Below, piece after piece: positions 16,616 through 25,191 of a stretch of DNA of 47,705 nucleotides; the first letter of the stretch is position 1, and every line of letters begins with the position of its first letter. The notes under the pieces were generated by a model. The model was not told the origin of the DNA. It saw only the letters and a list, made by a program, of their open reading frames with translations, and ran no database searches. The translations under genes were made by a program, and so were the position numbers. Source of the DNA: Dehalococcoidia bacterium (GTDB lineage: Bacteria > Chloroflexota > Dehalococcoidia > SM23-28-2 > WHTN01); the NCBI GenBank assembly GCA_009377715.1, contig WHTN01000009.1, positions 1 to 47,705 of the forward strand. The letters run 5' to 3'.

Positions 16616-16945
16616 TCAGGCTATGTCGTATGCCCCACTCCTTAAGAGTCCGACTGAAACGGGAGACTCCTCCTGATTGCATCCGCCAGCGAGGTTTTGG
16701 CCTCCAGGCGAAGGTGACATCGTTATCAGTGAGCACTCGCTCTTGATAGGAAAGCCGAAAGCGGTCTGGGCCTGCTGAAGGGCCGTTAGTGCCGCATCTG
16801 TTGTCCGCTTGGGAGCGATGACTGCATAGGCCATGCGGGTATAGCCGTCGACCACGGTGAACTCGTAGGTAGGCTTTTGGCCCTTAAGAGCGAAAAGGTG
16901 CAGCACGTCTAGATGGACCAATTCCCCCCGGTGCTGCCACCTCAT
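16616..16945 (-). pseudogene. IS481 transposase, middle part (frameshifted)
   Basis: Middle part of the transposase with LVHLDVLHL (first catalytic Asp) and TYEFTVVDGYTRMAYAVIAP. It is separated from the N-terminal piece by a shift in a run of six G (minus strand) near 16925-16930, where five G would restore the frame. The frame runs on after the second shift without similarity. Confidence 0.75.
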
Positions 16946-17324
16946 ACCGGACGACCGCTGGCTGGGGCGGCTTGGGAAGTCGGCCTAGCCCATGGCGACG
17001 TAGACAGCGATAAAGGGTATTAGAAGGAGCCCCAAGCAGGGGAGCCAGACGGGCAGGCCCCCACCGACGCAGATGCCGGAGTTGCACTAACTCGTCCTCC
17101 TGGTCGGGGCGAAGCCGATAGTGAATGCGGTATGGCCGGGAAGTGCGGTTTTTCAGGCCTTCTTTACCTAAGGCCTGAAAGCGTCTCAGCCAACGGTAGA
17201 AGCTAGTACGACTGATGCCATATCGCTCAACCAGAGCCACTATCCGCATGCCTTGCTGATACTCCTGCAACATCCTTTCCCTACTATATGGGGTCAGCCT
17301 CGTGTTACGATGCATAGGTAACAC
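16884..17324 (-). pseudogene. IS481 transposase, N-terminal part (frameshifted)
   Basis: N-terminal helix-turn-helix part. LTPYSRERMLQEYQQGMRIV and RYGISRTSFYRWLRRFQALG form the DNA-binding domain; the second HTH contains LRRWGPARLAPLLG. The similarity stops at the six-G run, after which the tail is out of frame. Confidence 0.75.
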
Positions 17325-17362
17325 TCCTTACCCTACTGATTCCTACTCGTTCAGTATACGGG

Positions 17363-17393
17363 AGGAGTGTTATTAACCTCATGGCATAGTACA
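17363..17393. repeat. IS481 right terminal inverted repeat
   Basis: Complement of TGTACTATGCCATGAGG...TAACACTCCT; pairs with 16370-16400. The transposase ATG lies 39 bases inside it. Confidence 0.75.
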
Positions 17394-17766
17394 CCTTTCG
17401 CCTAACTATCATCCGATGGAATTGCTCAGGGGTAGGCTGCACGAAGGCATAATGTCGAGCCGTATGTTGGAAGCTGCTACTGACGGTGCTCCGGTCACAG
17501 TCGCAGGGCTTGTCGCCTGCCGTCAGAGACCGGGGACCGCGGCGGGGATTGTCTTCATCACGCTAGAAGATGAATTTGGTCTAATGAATCTCATTGTCTG
17601 GCCCGATCTCTCCGAGGCTCAGCGAGGTCAGGTTAAGACGAATCCCTTCCTCGTCGTGAAGGGCCAGCTTCAAAAGCGGGATGGGACTGTAAATGTGGTG
17701 GCGCAGCGCATTGACGCTTTGGACGCTAGGGAGTTCTTAGCCCTCAAAGCCCACAATTTCCGCTAG
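17394..17766 (+). pseudogene. C-terminal fragment of error-prone DNA polymerase III alpha (DnaE2 type)
   Basis: About 123 codons forming the C-terminal OB-fold of a DnaE2-type polymerase: HPMELLRGRL, then TVAGLVACRQRPGTAAGIVF, ITLEDEFGLMNLIVWPD, FLVVKGQLQKRDGTVNVVAQ. The frame is open right up to the IS481 end (reading HLSPNYHPMELL), so the IS interrupted it or was the edge of a deletion. The preceding ~900-1000 codons, including the polymerase active site, are not on the other side of the IS; an SCO1664-family gene is there instead. The fragment cannot encode an active polymerase. The ATG at 17416 could only start a truncated OB-fold protein. Confidence 0.78.
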
Positions 17767-18214
17767 CCGCCTATAGAAATCACTATGGTCTCCGAAGACG
17801 TAAGCGAAGAGGCGACCGTTCACATCAGGAGGCTATAGTGCTCAATGATGCCCGATGATCCCGCCTTGAGAGTTCGCCGAGGGTCGTACCAGGTGGTGAC
17901 GCCTCGGCCTGCTCAGCCGCAACAGATATCTAGTTGAACCCGTCATGGGAATTTCCGTCCTCTGCCGTCCCACAGCGTAGCACGCAGAATGGCCACAAAA
18001 TGGCCACAGCGAGATTCATATTCTCCCCGGCTGTGGTGCTGCCAAACGGCTGCGGCGAGGTACCAGCGTAGCGCGCCTCGCGGCAGGTGGCAGAAAGGGT
18101 GCCACTCGCTGTTTGTTGCCTCAGCATGAAGCCCGCAAGTCGGTGACAGCTTTTTATGGCCAACCGCCAGGAGCGTGAGTCGAGTATGCCCTTGATTATA
18201 GGTCACGGTTAAGG
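17767..18214. other. 448-bp gene-poor stretch
   Basis: No ORF here looks like a real protein. The minus-strand ORFs (17930-18206) have no recognisable motifs. There is a direct repeat TGGCCAC-AAAA-TGGCCAC near 17990-18010. It lies between the dnaE2 fragment and the end of the catabolic operon and may be recombination debris. Confidence 0.4.
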
Positions 18215-18520
18215 CTACGGTGTGCCGTTGGCATCGCTGTGGTCTTCCGGCCCAGCTCCGAAGCCTTCTATTGGCTCCATGAAGCTCGGCATGGATTGAT
18301 CATCGTGACTACGCCAGCGTGAAAAAGCGGGATTAACTAACCACGCTAGGCTCTCATGCGGCGTCCATGCGAGCATTTCGAGTTCGAGCGCATCGAGATA
18401 ACCTACCCTACCAGTGCGCATATCTTGGATCAGGAGCCTTGGCCCCAGGCCGCTATCGTCCACCTGCACCTTTACCCAAGCGAACTCGCTGGAGATGTCA
18501 AAAGCATTTTTATCTTGCAT
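18215..18520 (-). CDS. small protein of unknown function, last gene of the oxygenase operon
   Basis: 101-aa acidic soluble protein with a plausible beta-rich core: FAWVKVQVDDSGLGPRLLIQ, then DMRTGRVGYLDALELEMLAW and TPHESLAWLVNPAFSRW, followed by a low-complexity tail. It starts 3 bases after the stop of the oxygenase beta subunit, so it is cotranscribed with it. I do not recognise a family. The location suggests an accessory factor for the oxygenase; this is inference only. Confidence 0.6.
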   Translation of the reverse strand: MQDKNAFDISSEFAWVKVQVDDSGLGPRLLIQDMRTGRVGYLDALELEMLAWTPHESLAWLVNPAFSRWRSHDDQSMPSFMEPIEGFGAGPEDHSDANGTP

Positions 18521-18523
18521 CGT

Positions 18524-19006
18524 CTACACTAGAAACCAAAGGCTAGGAACCTCCACATCGTTATTTACGAGCATCACCTTCTTTGAGGCAATTCTCAAGG
18601 CCTCGTTCTCCCGGCGCAGCTTGTGGATCGTGCGACCAGACCAGATATTCTGCCAACTTTCGACACTACGACGCCGCACCTCAGTTAGCACGAAGTTGGA
18701 GTAAACTGTTATCGTTCCGTTCCCGTCTTCCGTTATCTGCACATTGGAGACCACTCTGCGCAGGCCCGACCGCGGGTCCTGAGCCCAAGCAGCGTCGGTC
18801 TTCAGTCTGGCAATGCGGCGGGCGATCTCCTGACGATCGGCGTAAATTATTGATACGTGAGCAGTTGGATCCTCCGCATTGTCTGTAGGCACCCAGTACA
18901 CGCCGTCGTCCGCCCACAAGGCCTCCCATTCATCGTAACGATGTTCATCCATGAGGTTGGCCTCGTTGTATAAAAAGTTCTCAATCTCGTCGCGACTAAA
19001 TCCCAC
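18524..19006 (-). CDS. aromatic-ring-hydroxylating dioxygenase beta subunit
   Basis: 160-aa small subunit of a Rieske non-haem-iron oxygenase, with the SnoaL/NTF2-like fold. Typical features are the N-terminal IENFLYNEANLMDEHRYDEWEALWADDGVYWVP, then HVSIIYADRQEIARRIARL, SNVQI and YSNFVLTEVRRR, and a C-terminal IASKKVMLVNND strand. The start is GTG behind AGGAG. It is the only beta subunit in the window, while four alpha subunits lie upstream in the same operon, so it may partner one or several of them. Confidence 0.88.
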   Translation of the reverse strand: MGFSRDEIENFLYNEANLMDEHRYDEWEALWADDGVYWVPTDNAEDPTAHVSIIYADRQEIARRIARLKTDAAWAQDPRSGLRRVVSNVQITEDGNGTITVYSNFVLTEVRRRSVESWQNIWSGRTIHKLRRENEALRIASKKVMLVNNDVEVPSLWFLV

Positions 19007-19047
19007 TACCTGCTCCTATTCCCATTCTTAGAATCGGACGTCCGAAA

Positions 19048-19272
19048 TTAGCCACCAGCGATCGCGGGAAATATGTATAAGATGTCGCCATCAGCCAAGG
19101 TCTGGTTTTCATCGGCCTGCTCAAAATTCAGAATCGTGGCAGCGTACTCCAATTCATGAAGACTGAGGCTCCGAAGAGCTTCACTCACGGTTGCTCCCTC
19201 GCAAAGTTCCAGGTCGATGTTTTTGCCACCAAGTGACTCAAGCCATGCCAGGAGAACCACCGTGACCTTCAC
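19048..19272 (-). CDS. MoaD/ThiS-family sulfur-carrier-like protein
   Basis: 74-aa beta-grasp protein. It has an N-terminal strand (MKVTVVLLAWLESLGG), TVSEALRSL, the late NENQTLADGDILYIFPAIAGG block and the essential C-terminal Gly-Gly, which would be adenylated and thiocarboxylated. GTG start behind AAGGA. It begins 19 bases after the molybdopterin subunit of the hydroxylase. It could supply sulfur for molybdopterin dithiolene or for the sulfido ligand of the Mo enzyme. A thiamine role (ThiS) is less likely in this context. Confidence 0.78.
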   Translation of the reverse strand: MKVTVVLLAWLESLGGKNIDLELCEGATVSEALRSLSLHELEYAATILNFEQADENQTLADGDILYIFPAIAGG

Positions 19273-19291
19273 AGAGTTGTCCTTCCTTATG

Positions 19292-21586
19292 CTAGTGGGC
19301 TTCTTCCTTGTCCTTTAAAGCTCTCAAGACGCGTTCTGGTGTTAGGGCTAGTTTACTCAGCCTTACGCCAATAGCATCATGAATCGCATTTGCTACAACG
19401 GCCGGAGGCGGCAAACATGTCACCTCACCGATGCCTTTGGCTCCGTAGGGACCCGTGCCCATATACCCCTCCACAAGAACCGTCTGGATCTCCGGGGAAA
19501 TATTAGCCGTCGGCATCAAGTAATCAACGAAAGTTGGATTGATAGTCCTGCCGTTTTCATCGAAAATGAACTGCTCACAGAGCGCCTGGCCGAGGCCCTG
19601 AACTACGCCGCCCTCGACTTGTCCCTCAACTCCATCTGGGTGAATGGCGAATCCAACGTCGTGAACGGCGACATATTTCAAGACGTCTACGCGACCAGTG
19701 TCAACGTCGACCTCCACTAATGCGGCGTGCGTAGCACAACCGGGCGATGTACCTTTCTCCTTCTCCTCGGCAGCGTCAGCTTCGGGATTATAGTAGCCGC
19801 GGCCGATTACCTCGCCGAAGATGAAATGGACCATACTGGCCGCGGCTGCGATCGGCAGCATTTTGTCAGGGGATGCCCTTACCCGGATCTGTTTATCCTT
19901 TGCCTCCAACTCATCCGCACCAACTCCCAGCCTCCGGGCCACGACCTCGAACAGCTGGTTGCGGGCATCTACGGCCGCTAGTCTCACAGCGTTTCCGCAC
20001 GCCATCGTCGTGCGGCTACCCACGGTGCCGAAATCCCATGGGCTGTTGTCTGTGTCCACGCCTAGAACGCTGACATCATCCAGCATAATGCCAAGCTCCT
20101 CGGCCACTATCATGGGCAGGGCAGACTTTATAGCAGTGCCATAATCTACCTTGCCGATCATGACAGTCGTGCTACCATCCTCATTGACCTTGACCAGAGC
20201 GCTTCCTCCCGGTCCGGCACCCTCGCCCCACATGGTGCAAGCGAACCCGATACCTTGGTTTGCTTTCAATGGTCGCTTTCGCCAACCAATTTCTTCCGCG
20301 GCTCGTACGAGCGTCTCTTCTAGCGGCACATCCCGCAGGAGATGGCCAGTGGGTGTTCTGTCTCCAGGTTTCAGCATGTTTTTGAGCCGGAATTCCACGG
20401 GATCCATGCCCAACCGAGACGCGATGGTATCCGTATGGGACTCAACCGAGAACGTCGCCTGAAGCCCACCGGGGCCCCGCACGGAGCCACAGGTTTGCTT
20501 GTTCGTATAGACCATATAACCGTCGATGTGAACGTTTGGTAATCGATACCAACCAGCGAGCATGTTCGTCGCCATCATACCGGCAAGGGAGCTCATCCCT
20601 GCGTAGCCTCCGGCGTCAAAAATGAGCCTTGCCTTGCGTGCCAAAATCCGCCCGTCTCGCGTGACTCCGGTCTGAATCCAGGTCTTTGTGGCTGCCCGAA
20701 CAGTTGTCGCGATGGATTCCTCTGCTTTATCTAAAACGATGGTGACAGGCCTCCTGGCTTTTATCGCCAGCAACCCGACGATGGGCTCAAGGCTCCCCCC
20801 TGAAACTATGCCGCCAGACTTACCACCAAATCCGCCCCCCATATTAGGAACGATAATCCTCACCTTGCTGACAGCGATTTGAAGCAGCCGAGCGACTTCC
20901 GTTCGCACGGGAAATGGGCTCTGAGCACTTGTCCAAATTGTCAATTTACCTTGTGCCTCGTCATATTCAGCACTCGCGACTTTCGGCTCAAGGTATTGGG
21001 CGTGAACCATCTGCGTTTCGTAGGTCTCTTCGATGACTACGGCTGCTTCAGCCATAGCCGAGTCGGCATCCCCAGTATGAACGGCTGCATAATGACAAAC
21101 GTTTTTGAAGTTCGCATCTTCCGGCAGGTTCGCCGGTATTGGGACCTCCTCATGTATTATCGGTGCGTCGGGCAACATGGCTTCCTCAGGATCCAGAAGA
21201 GGAGCCAGAGGCTCGTATTCCACTTTGATCTTGCTTAGCGCCAATCTGACAGTTTCTTGAGAGTCCGCGGCTACCGCCGCTACCGGGTCACCAAGGAAAT
21301 ACACCTTATCCCGAGCTAATATGTACTTATCATTCACCTGCCGCCCATAGCGGATATCCGGGGCATCGCGCGCAGTTATTACGGCATACACGCCGGGCAC
21401 GGTTTCGGCCTCAGCAGTGTCAATCCCGAGTATGCGGGCATGCGCATGCCGGCTTCGCAAGATACCGCCCTTTAGGGCATTTGGGATAATCAAGTCTATT
21501 GCATAGATACCCTGTCCTGTTACCCGCTCGACACCGCCCTGACGAGTCACGTTCTTACCGAGGTGAATATACTCTTTAGTCGCCAT
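19292..21586 (-). CDS. xanthine dehydrogenase-family hydroxylase, molybdopterin-binding subunit
   Basis: 764-aa large subunit of a molybdenum hydroxylase, which inserts water-derived oxygen into electron-poor C-H bonds of N-heterocycles, aldehydes or CO. Seen are the N-terminal a/b hammerhead (GIYAIDL...GGILRSRHAHARIL), the cofactor-binding NMGGGFGGK, SVRGPGGLQATF, and the catalytic Glu in GAKGIGEVTCLPPPAVVANAI. No CoxL-type AYXCSFR loop was seen, so it is not a form I CO dehydrogenase. The start is ATG at 21586, overlapping the 2Fe-2S gene by 11 bases. Together with the two genes upstream it forms an S-M-L type enzyme. Confidence 0.9.
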   Translation of the reverse strand: MATKEYIHLGKNVTRQGGVERVTGQGIYAIDLIIPNALKGGILRSRHAHARILGIDTAEAETVPGVYAVITARDAPDIRYGRQVNDKYILARDKVYFLGDPVAAVAADSQETVRLALSKIKVEYEPLAPLLDPEEAMLPDAPIIHEEVPIPANLPEDANFKNVCHYAAVHTGDADSAMAEAAVVIEETYETQMVHAQYLEPKVASAEYDEAQGKLTIWTSAQSPFPVRTEVARLLQIAVSKVRIIVPNMGGGFGGKSGGIVSGGSLEPIVGLLAIKARRPVTIVLDKAEESIATTVRAATKTWIQTGVTRDGRILARKARLIFDAGGYAGMSSLAGMMATNMLAGWYRLPNVHIDGYMVYTNKQTCGSVRGPGGLQATFSVESHTDTIASRLGMDPVEFRLKNMLKPGDRTPTGHLLRDVPLEETLVRAAEEIGWRKRPLKANQGIGFACTMWGEGAGPGGSALVKVNEDGSTTVMIGKVDYGTAIKSALPMIVAEELGIMLDDVSVLGVDTDNSPWDFGTVGSRTTMACGNAVRLAAVDARNQLFEVVARRLGVGADELEAKDKQIRVRASPDKMLPIAAAASMVHFIFGEVIGRGYYNPEADAAEEKEKGTSPGCATHAALVEVDVDTGRVDVLKYVAVHDVGFAIHPDGVEGQVEGGVVQGLGQALCEQFIFDENGRTINPTFVDYLMPTANISPEIQTVLVEGYMGTGPYGAKGIGEVTCLPPPAVVANAIHDAIGVRLSKLALTPERVLRALKDKEEAH

Positions 21587-22082
21587 AAACCTGCTCCGCC
21601 AGTTGGATTGAGGCTGCAAGCTGAATCGCTTCAATTATTTTTGTGTAACCCGTGCAGCGGCAGATGTTCCCAGATATTACATCTTTTATGTCATCGACCG
21701 TAGGATTCGGATGCTCATCAAGCAGAACCTTAGCGGACATAATAAAGCCCGGCGTGCAATAACCACATTGCGAGGCGCCCGTCTCTATGAAGGCGATCTG
21801 CACGGGATGAAGCTTGCCGTTCGAGGCCAGCCCTTCCACGGTGGTTATTTCACCGCTGTCAGCAGCGGCAGCGAGCGTGACACAGGAATTGACCAATTTA
21901 CCGTTCATGTACACCGTGCAGGCTCCGCATTCGCCAGTGCTGCAACAGACCTTCACTCCCTTGTAACCTAGCATGTCCCTTAAGAAATCCATCAGGGAAA
22001 GGTAAGGCTGAAGGCTTGCGTGATGTTCTTTACCGTTGACATTAAGGGCGATCTCTATCATCGGATGTTCATCCTTAGACAT
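21576..22082 (-). CDS. molybdenum hydroxylase 2Fe-2S subunit
   Basis: 168-aa small subunit carrying two [2Fe-2S] clusters that pass electrons from the Mo centre to FAD. First cluster: VCCSTGECGACTVYMNGKLV with a following NSC. Second, in the helical domain: SQCGYCTPGFIM and NICRCTGY. The start ATG (22082, MSKDEHPMIEI) overlaps the end of the FAD-subunit gene by 8 bases. Upstream in-frame codons belong to that gene. Confidence 0.92.
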   Translation of the reverse strand: MSKDEHPMIEIALNVNGKEHHASLQPYLSLMDFLRDMLGYKGVKVCCSTGECGACTVYMNGKLVNSCVTLAAAADSGEITTVEGLASNGKLHPVQIAFIETGASQCGYCTPGFIMSAKVLLDEHPNPTVDDIKDVISGNICRCTGYTKIIEAIQLAASIQLAEQVYGD

Positions 22083-22923
22083 TTTGCCACGCTTGCGTAA
22101 GAGCGCGCCTGGTGAGCGACTCAACTATCCAGCGGCGGTACTCTGCGCTAGCCCGGTGATCTGAGATGGGTTTCGCTTCTTCCGCCGCTCCACGAGCCGC
22201 CTCCTCGATTAACGGCAAATCAAGGTGCTTGCCCTGTAACAGCTGTTCCGAGCCACGAGCGCGCATAGGCGTTGGCCCCACTGCGGCAAGCCCAATGCGC
22301 GCCTCGTTCACCGCGGACCTACCATCGAATGTTATCGTCGTTGCCACACCAACCACGACGATGTCCATTGGTCCGCGCACCGCGTGCTTTAGATAGACGC
22401 CACGCGCCCCGTCATCCGGGTACGGCACCTCGATCCCGGTGAGTAACCCTCCCGCCCCTAGAGCTGTGCGACCTGGGCCCAAGAAGAAACGCTCCAACGG
22501 TAAGAGTTGCTCTCCATCGGCTGTCACGAATCGCGCCTTTGCTTCCAAGGTCAGCAACGGCGCCAGCGTCTCGCCAGCGGGCGACGCCCTAGCGATGTTA
22601 CCCCCAATTGTCGCGGCGTTACGAATTTGCAATGAGGCGAACTGGTGTGCCGCGTTCCACAAAACGCGAAACCTTGTCTTGATAAGATGATTAGCCTCCA
22701 GCTCTCGTATCGTGGTCAAGGCGCCGATGCGAAGGCAGTCCTCATCAGGTTTGATAAAGCTCAGGTTCGAAAGCCTATTAATGTTCACCAGGCAGTCCGG
22801 CTGGTCCTTAAACCTCATGTCTACCATAAGGTCAGTCCCACCCGCGATGAGCCTAGATCGCTCACCATATTTGTGGAGGATGGAGACTGCATCTTCAACT
22901 GATGTAGGACTAAAGTATTCCAT
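22075..22923 (-). CDS. molybdenum hydroxylase FAD-binding subunit
   Basis: 282-aa medium subunit (CoxM/CutM type). FAD-binding motifs are RLIAGGTDLMVDMR and NAATIGGNIARASPAGETLAPLL, with a C-terminal CO-dehydrogenase flavoprotein domain. Length normal. The ribosome site is poor. It follows Rieske alpha A by 31 bases and overlaps the 2Fe-2S gene, so the three subunits are translated together. Confidence 0.92.
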   Translation of the reverse strand: MEYFSPTSVEDAVSILHKYGERSRLIAGGTDLMVDMRFKDQPDCLVNINRLSNLSFIKPDEDCLRIGALTTIRELEANHLIKTRFRVLWNAAHQFASLQIRNAATIGGNIARASPAGETLAPLLTLEAKARFVTADGEQLLPLERFFLGPGRTALGAGGLLTGIEVPYPDDGARGVYLKHAVRGPMDIVVVGVATTITFDGRSAVNEARIGLAAVGPTPMRARGSEQLLQGKHLDLPLIEEAARGAAEEAKPISDHRASAEYRRWIVESLTRRALTQAWQNV

Positions 22924-22954
22924 TTCGCGTTACTATTTGGATCCAGGCGTAAGC

Positions 22955-24238
22955 TTAGGGCATTGATTTGATGCCCGTCCAAGTTGGGGTCGTCATCATG
23001 TTACGCCACATGTTATAAAACGCTCGCTGGTTTACTTCTCCCACTCTGGGACCTAACTGACCCGGGAACTCCTCGCTCCGACGTTCTTGCCCTAAACCCA
23101 TCTGGTAATTAAATGGGTACCGCTTAGCGACCGTACCGCTGCTGGCACTTGTGCACTGATTCCAATTCTCCCCATCGTCTTGCTCCAGCATCCCAGCCGG
23201 GCTGAAGGACTGCAGGTAAGTGGTACGTAGATCGTCTTTAACATCGGGCGGAGCCATTTTATCGACGAGGCACCAAGCCCACACCTCTGTTTTCTGTGGA
23301 CCGCGAGGTTGCCAAACTCGGATCGTCATAGTCCCGTTTAGAATAGAAAAGTTCGGGAAGATTGTACCCGCCGACGATGTGAGATGGGCACGCGTCGCAC
23401 CAAGGTGCTGCTCCATACTCGTGAGGGTTTCCTGTTTGTAACGTTGTATGAAATCAGCATCAACCGTTACTTGGGATATTGAGCGCGCGAGCGGATCCGT
23501 GTACACGATTGTGCCATGCCCGTATCTGGAAGACGTTGTAAATCCTTCCCGGTTAAGCGAAACCGGGCCCCTAACTTTTTGGGCGGAGATGTGACTAACA
23601 GGAATGTGGTACGAATCGCCGATGAAGTTGTCCGCGGCAAGCTTCCAATTGCAGGGCATGATCCACCGGTGGACACCGCCTACAGTTTCCATTCCACCGG
23701 GAAGCGGATCCACTACCCTATCAAGATACCAGGCGAAATCGCCTAGGTATTCGGTCAACGGAGGAGCCGTAAGGTCAAACGTTCCAAAGATCAGCCCCTT
23801 GTACGATTCCACCTGGGCCACAGGCACCAAGCCCCACTGCTCCACATCCAGCTCTTCGTAGTAGTACTCTTTGTACCCGGGGACGCCGACCAGTTTGCCG
23901 TCGTTGCCGTACGTCCAGCCGTGGTACGTACATGTAAAGGCAGCCGCGTTCCCTTCGTCCGCCCTGCACACACGCATACCACGATGGCGGCAGGTATTGA
24001 GGAAAGCGCCGATGTTCCCCCGCGAATCGCGCACAACCAGGATGGGGTCCTCACCCATATACGCGGAGACGAAGTCCCCTGGGTTCGGTATCTGCGATTC
24101 ATGAGCTAGGTACAGCCAGCAGCGGGCAAAAATCTGCTCTAGCTCTTGTTCATACACTCCCTGGTCCACGATTAGCTTTCGACTTATGAGACCGCGTTTC
24201 ATATCCACTAGGCCTTCGATATTCTCGACATCTAGCAC
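22955..24238 (-). CDS. Rieske ring-hydroxylating oxygenase alpha subunit (A)
   Basis: 427-aa alpha subunit. The Rieske [2Fe-2S] ligands are C83/H85 and C103/H106 (CRHRG and CTYHGWTY). The catalytic mononuclear iron site is in DNFIGDSYHIPVSH: H211 and H216, with Asp208 as the likely electron-transfer bridge; a later Asp completes the triad. Residues about 29-155 are nearly identical to subunits C and D in this operon, whereas the rest of the catalytic domain differs. It probably forms an oxygenase with the lone beta subunit at 18524. No ferredoxin or reductase gene is in the operon. The substrate is unknown. Confidence 0.9.
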   Translation of the reverse strand: MLDVENIEGLVDMKRGLISRKLIVDQGVYEQELEQIFARCWLYLAHESQIPNPGDFVSAYMGEDPILVVRDSRGNIGAFLNTCRHRGMRVCRADEGNAAAFTCTYHGWTYGNDGKLVGVPGYKEYYYEELDVEQWGLVPVAQVESYKGLIFGTFDLTAPPLTEYLGDFAWYLDRVVDPLPGGMETVGGVHRWIMPCNWKLAADNFIGDSYHIPVSHISAQKVRGPVSLNREGFTTSSRYGHGTIVYTDPLARSISQVTVDADFIQRYKQETLTSMEQHLGATRAHLTSSAGTIFPNFSILNGTMTIRVWQPRGPQKTEVWAWCLVDKMAPPDVKDDLRTTYLQSFSPAGMLEQDDGENWNQCTSASSGTVAKRYPFNYQMGLGQERRSEEFPGQLGPRVGEVNQRAFYNMWRNMMTTPTWTGIKSMP

Positions 24239-24310
24239 GATCGTACCTCCTACCGCTTAAAGTATTCCTTATCATCTACTTCATAGCAAATCCGAACACC
24301 AAAACCGGAT

Positions 24311-25069
24311 TTAATGGAAAACTCTGCCGCCATCCACTACCAACATCTGGCCGGTAATAAAGGCGCTGTCATCCGACGCCAGGAAGAGAACGGTGCCGAC
24401 TAGGTCTTCTGGCGTCTCGACTCGCTTGATGGAGCCCATGACCGAACGGCTCTCAATCTGGGCTGGATCGGTCTTCTTCACTATCTCCTCACTCGCTGTC
24501 AACCCGGGGCCGATCGAGTTGACCCTAATGCCGAACTCGCCCAGCTCGCGACACAAGGCGCGCGTAAGGCCCATGACGGCAGCTTTAGAGGCGATGTAGT
24601 GGATAAGGCCGCCGCCACCAGGGCTCAGGAAGATGGCAGAAGCGATATTAATAATGCTACCGCCTCCCTGCGAACACATGTGGGGCACGACGGCTTTCGA
24701 ACATAGGTACACGCCTCGCACGTTCACCGACATCACTTTGTCCCATTCCTCGAGCGGTATCTCATCCCATTTATGGCGAGGCAGGGCTGCAAAGAGAGCA
24801 GCGTTGTTTACCAAGACGTCGACGCGTCCGAAGCGATCAATGGTTTGCTGCACCATGCGGTTAATGCTTGCGTCATCCGATACATCTACGGTGACAGCCA
24901 ACGCCTCTCCGCCTTTGTCTTCGATCTCCCGCTGAGCGTTAACCGTGGCAGTCTCGTCGATATCCGCCGCCACGACCTTCGCCCCCTCCGCTGCCAGGCC
25001 GCGGACATACGCCCGGCCGATACCTTTCCCGCCGCCTGTGACGATAGCTACTTTTCCCGCGAGTCGCAT
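24311..25069 (-). CDS. short-chain dehydrogenase/reductase
   Basis: 252-aa classical SDR. The cofactor motif TGGGKGIGRA is at residues 11-20, then VLVNNAA, catalytic Ser in IINIAS and Tyr-Lys in HYIASKAA, and the C-terminal GQMLVVDGGR. An acidic ADIDE after beta2 favours NAD over NADP. AAGGAGG precedes the ATG. In an oxygenase operon it could act as a cis-dihydrodiol or alcohol dehydrogenase; this follows from context, not from any substrate motif. Confidence 0.88.
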   Translation of the reverse strand: MRLAGKVAIVTGGGKGIGRAYVRGLAAEGAKVVAADIDETATVNAQREIEDKGGEALAVTVDVSDDASINRMVQQTIDRFGRVDVLVNNAALFAALPRHKWDEIPLEEWDKVMSVNVRGVYLCSKAVVPHMCSQGGGSIINIASAIFLSPGGGGLIHYIASKAAVMGLTRALCRELGEFGIRVNSIGPGLTASEEIVKKTDPAQIESRSVMGSIKRVETPEDLVGTVLFLASDDSAFITGQMLVVDGGRVFH

Positions 25070-25191
25070 AGCCTGTCCTCCTTAAGACCTTAGGTACATA
25101 ATCCTATGCTACTGTCCCCTCTGGCAGTGGAGCTTAATAGAGACGGTAGAAATGGTTTAGCGAGGCTCTGCCTAGCCGGTAAGATACCAGC

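Larger units (their letters stand above)
16332..16736 (-). pseudogene. IS481 transposase, C-terminal part (frameshifted)
   Basis: C-terminal part of the DDE integrase core: TDNDVTF with the second Asp, IRRPQTNGKVERFHRTIQEE with the catalytic Glu, and NYLNYYNHHRSHTALGG. It returns to the same frame as the N-terminal piece after a second shift at about 16735-16745, where AAGAGCGAG appears to carry two extra bases (or lack one). It should be joined to the two pieces upstream. Confidence 0.75.
16370..17393 (-). mobile_element. IS481-family insertion sequence, degenerate
   Basis: 1024-bp element. Terminal inverted repeats at 16370-16400 and 17363-17393 are 31 bp long and match at 22 of 31 positions without gaps; both begin TGTA and end TAACACTCCT. 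The single transposase reading frame is broken twice. No target duplication longer than 2 bp is visible. Its right end abuts the interrupted dnaE2-type fragment. Confidence 0.8.

Noticed and set aside
17930-18206. Two overlapping minus-strand ORFs of 77-87 aa
   Set aside because: No motif, no ribosome site, Cys/Trp-rich random-looking composition.
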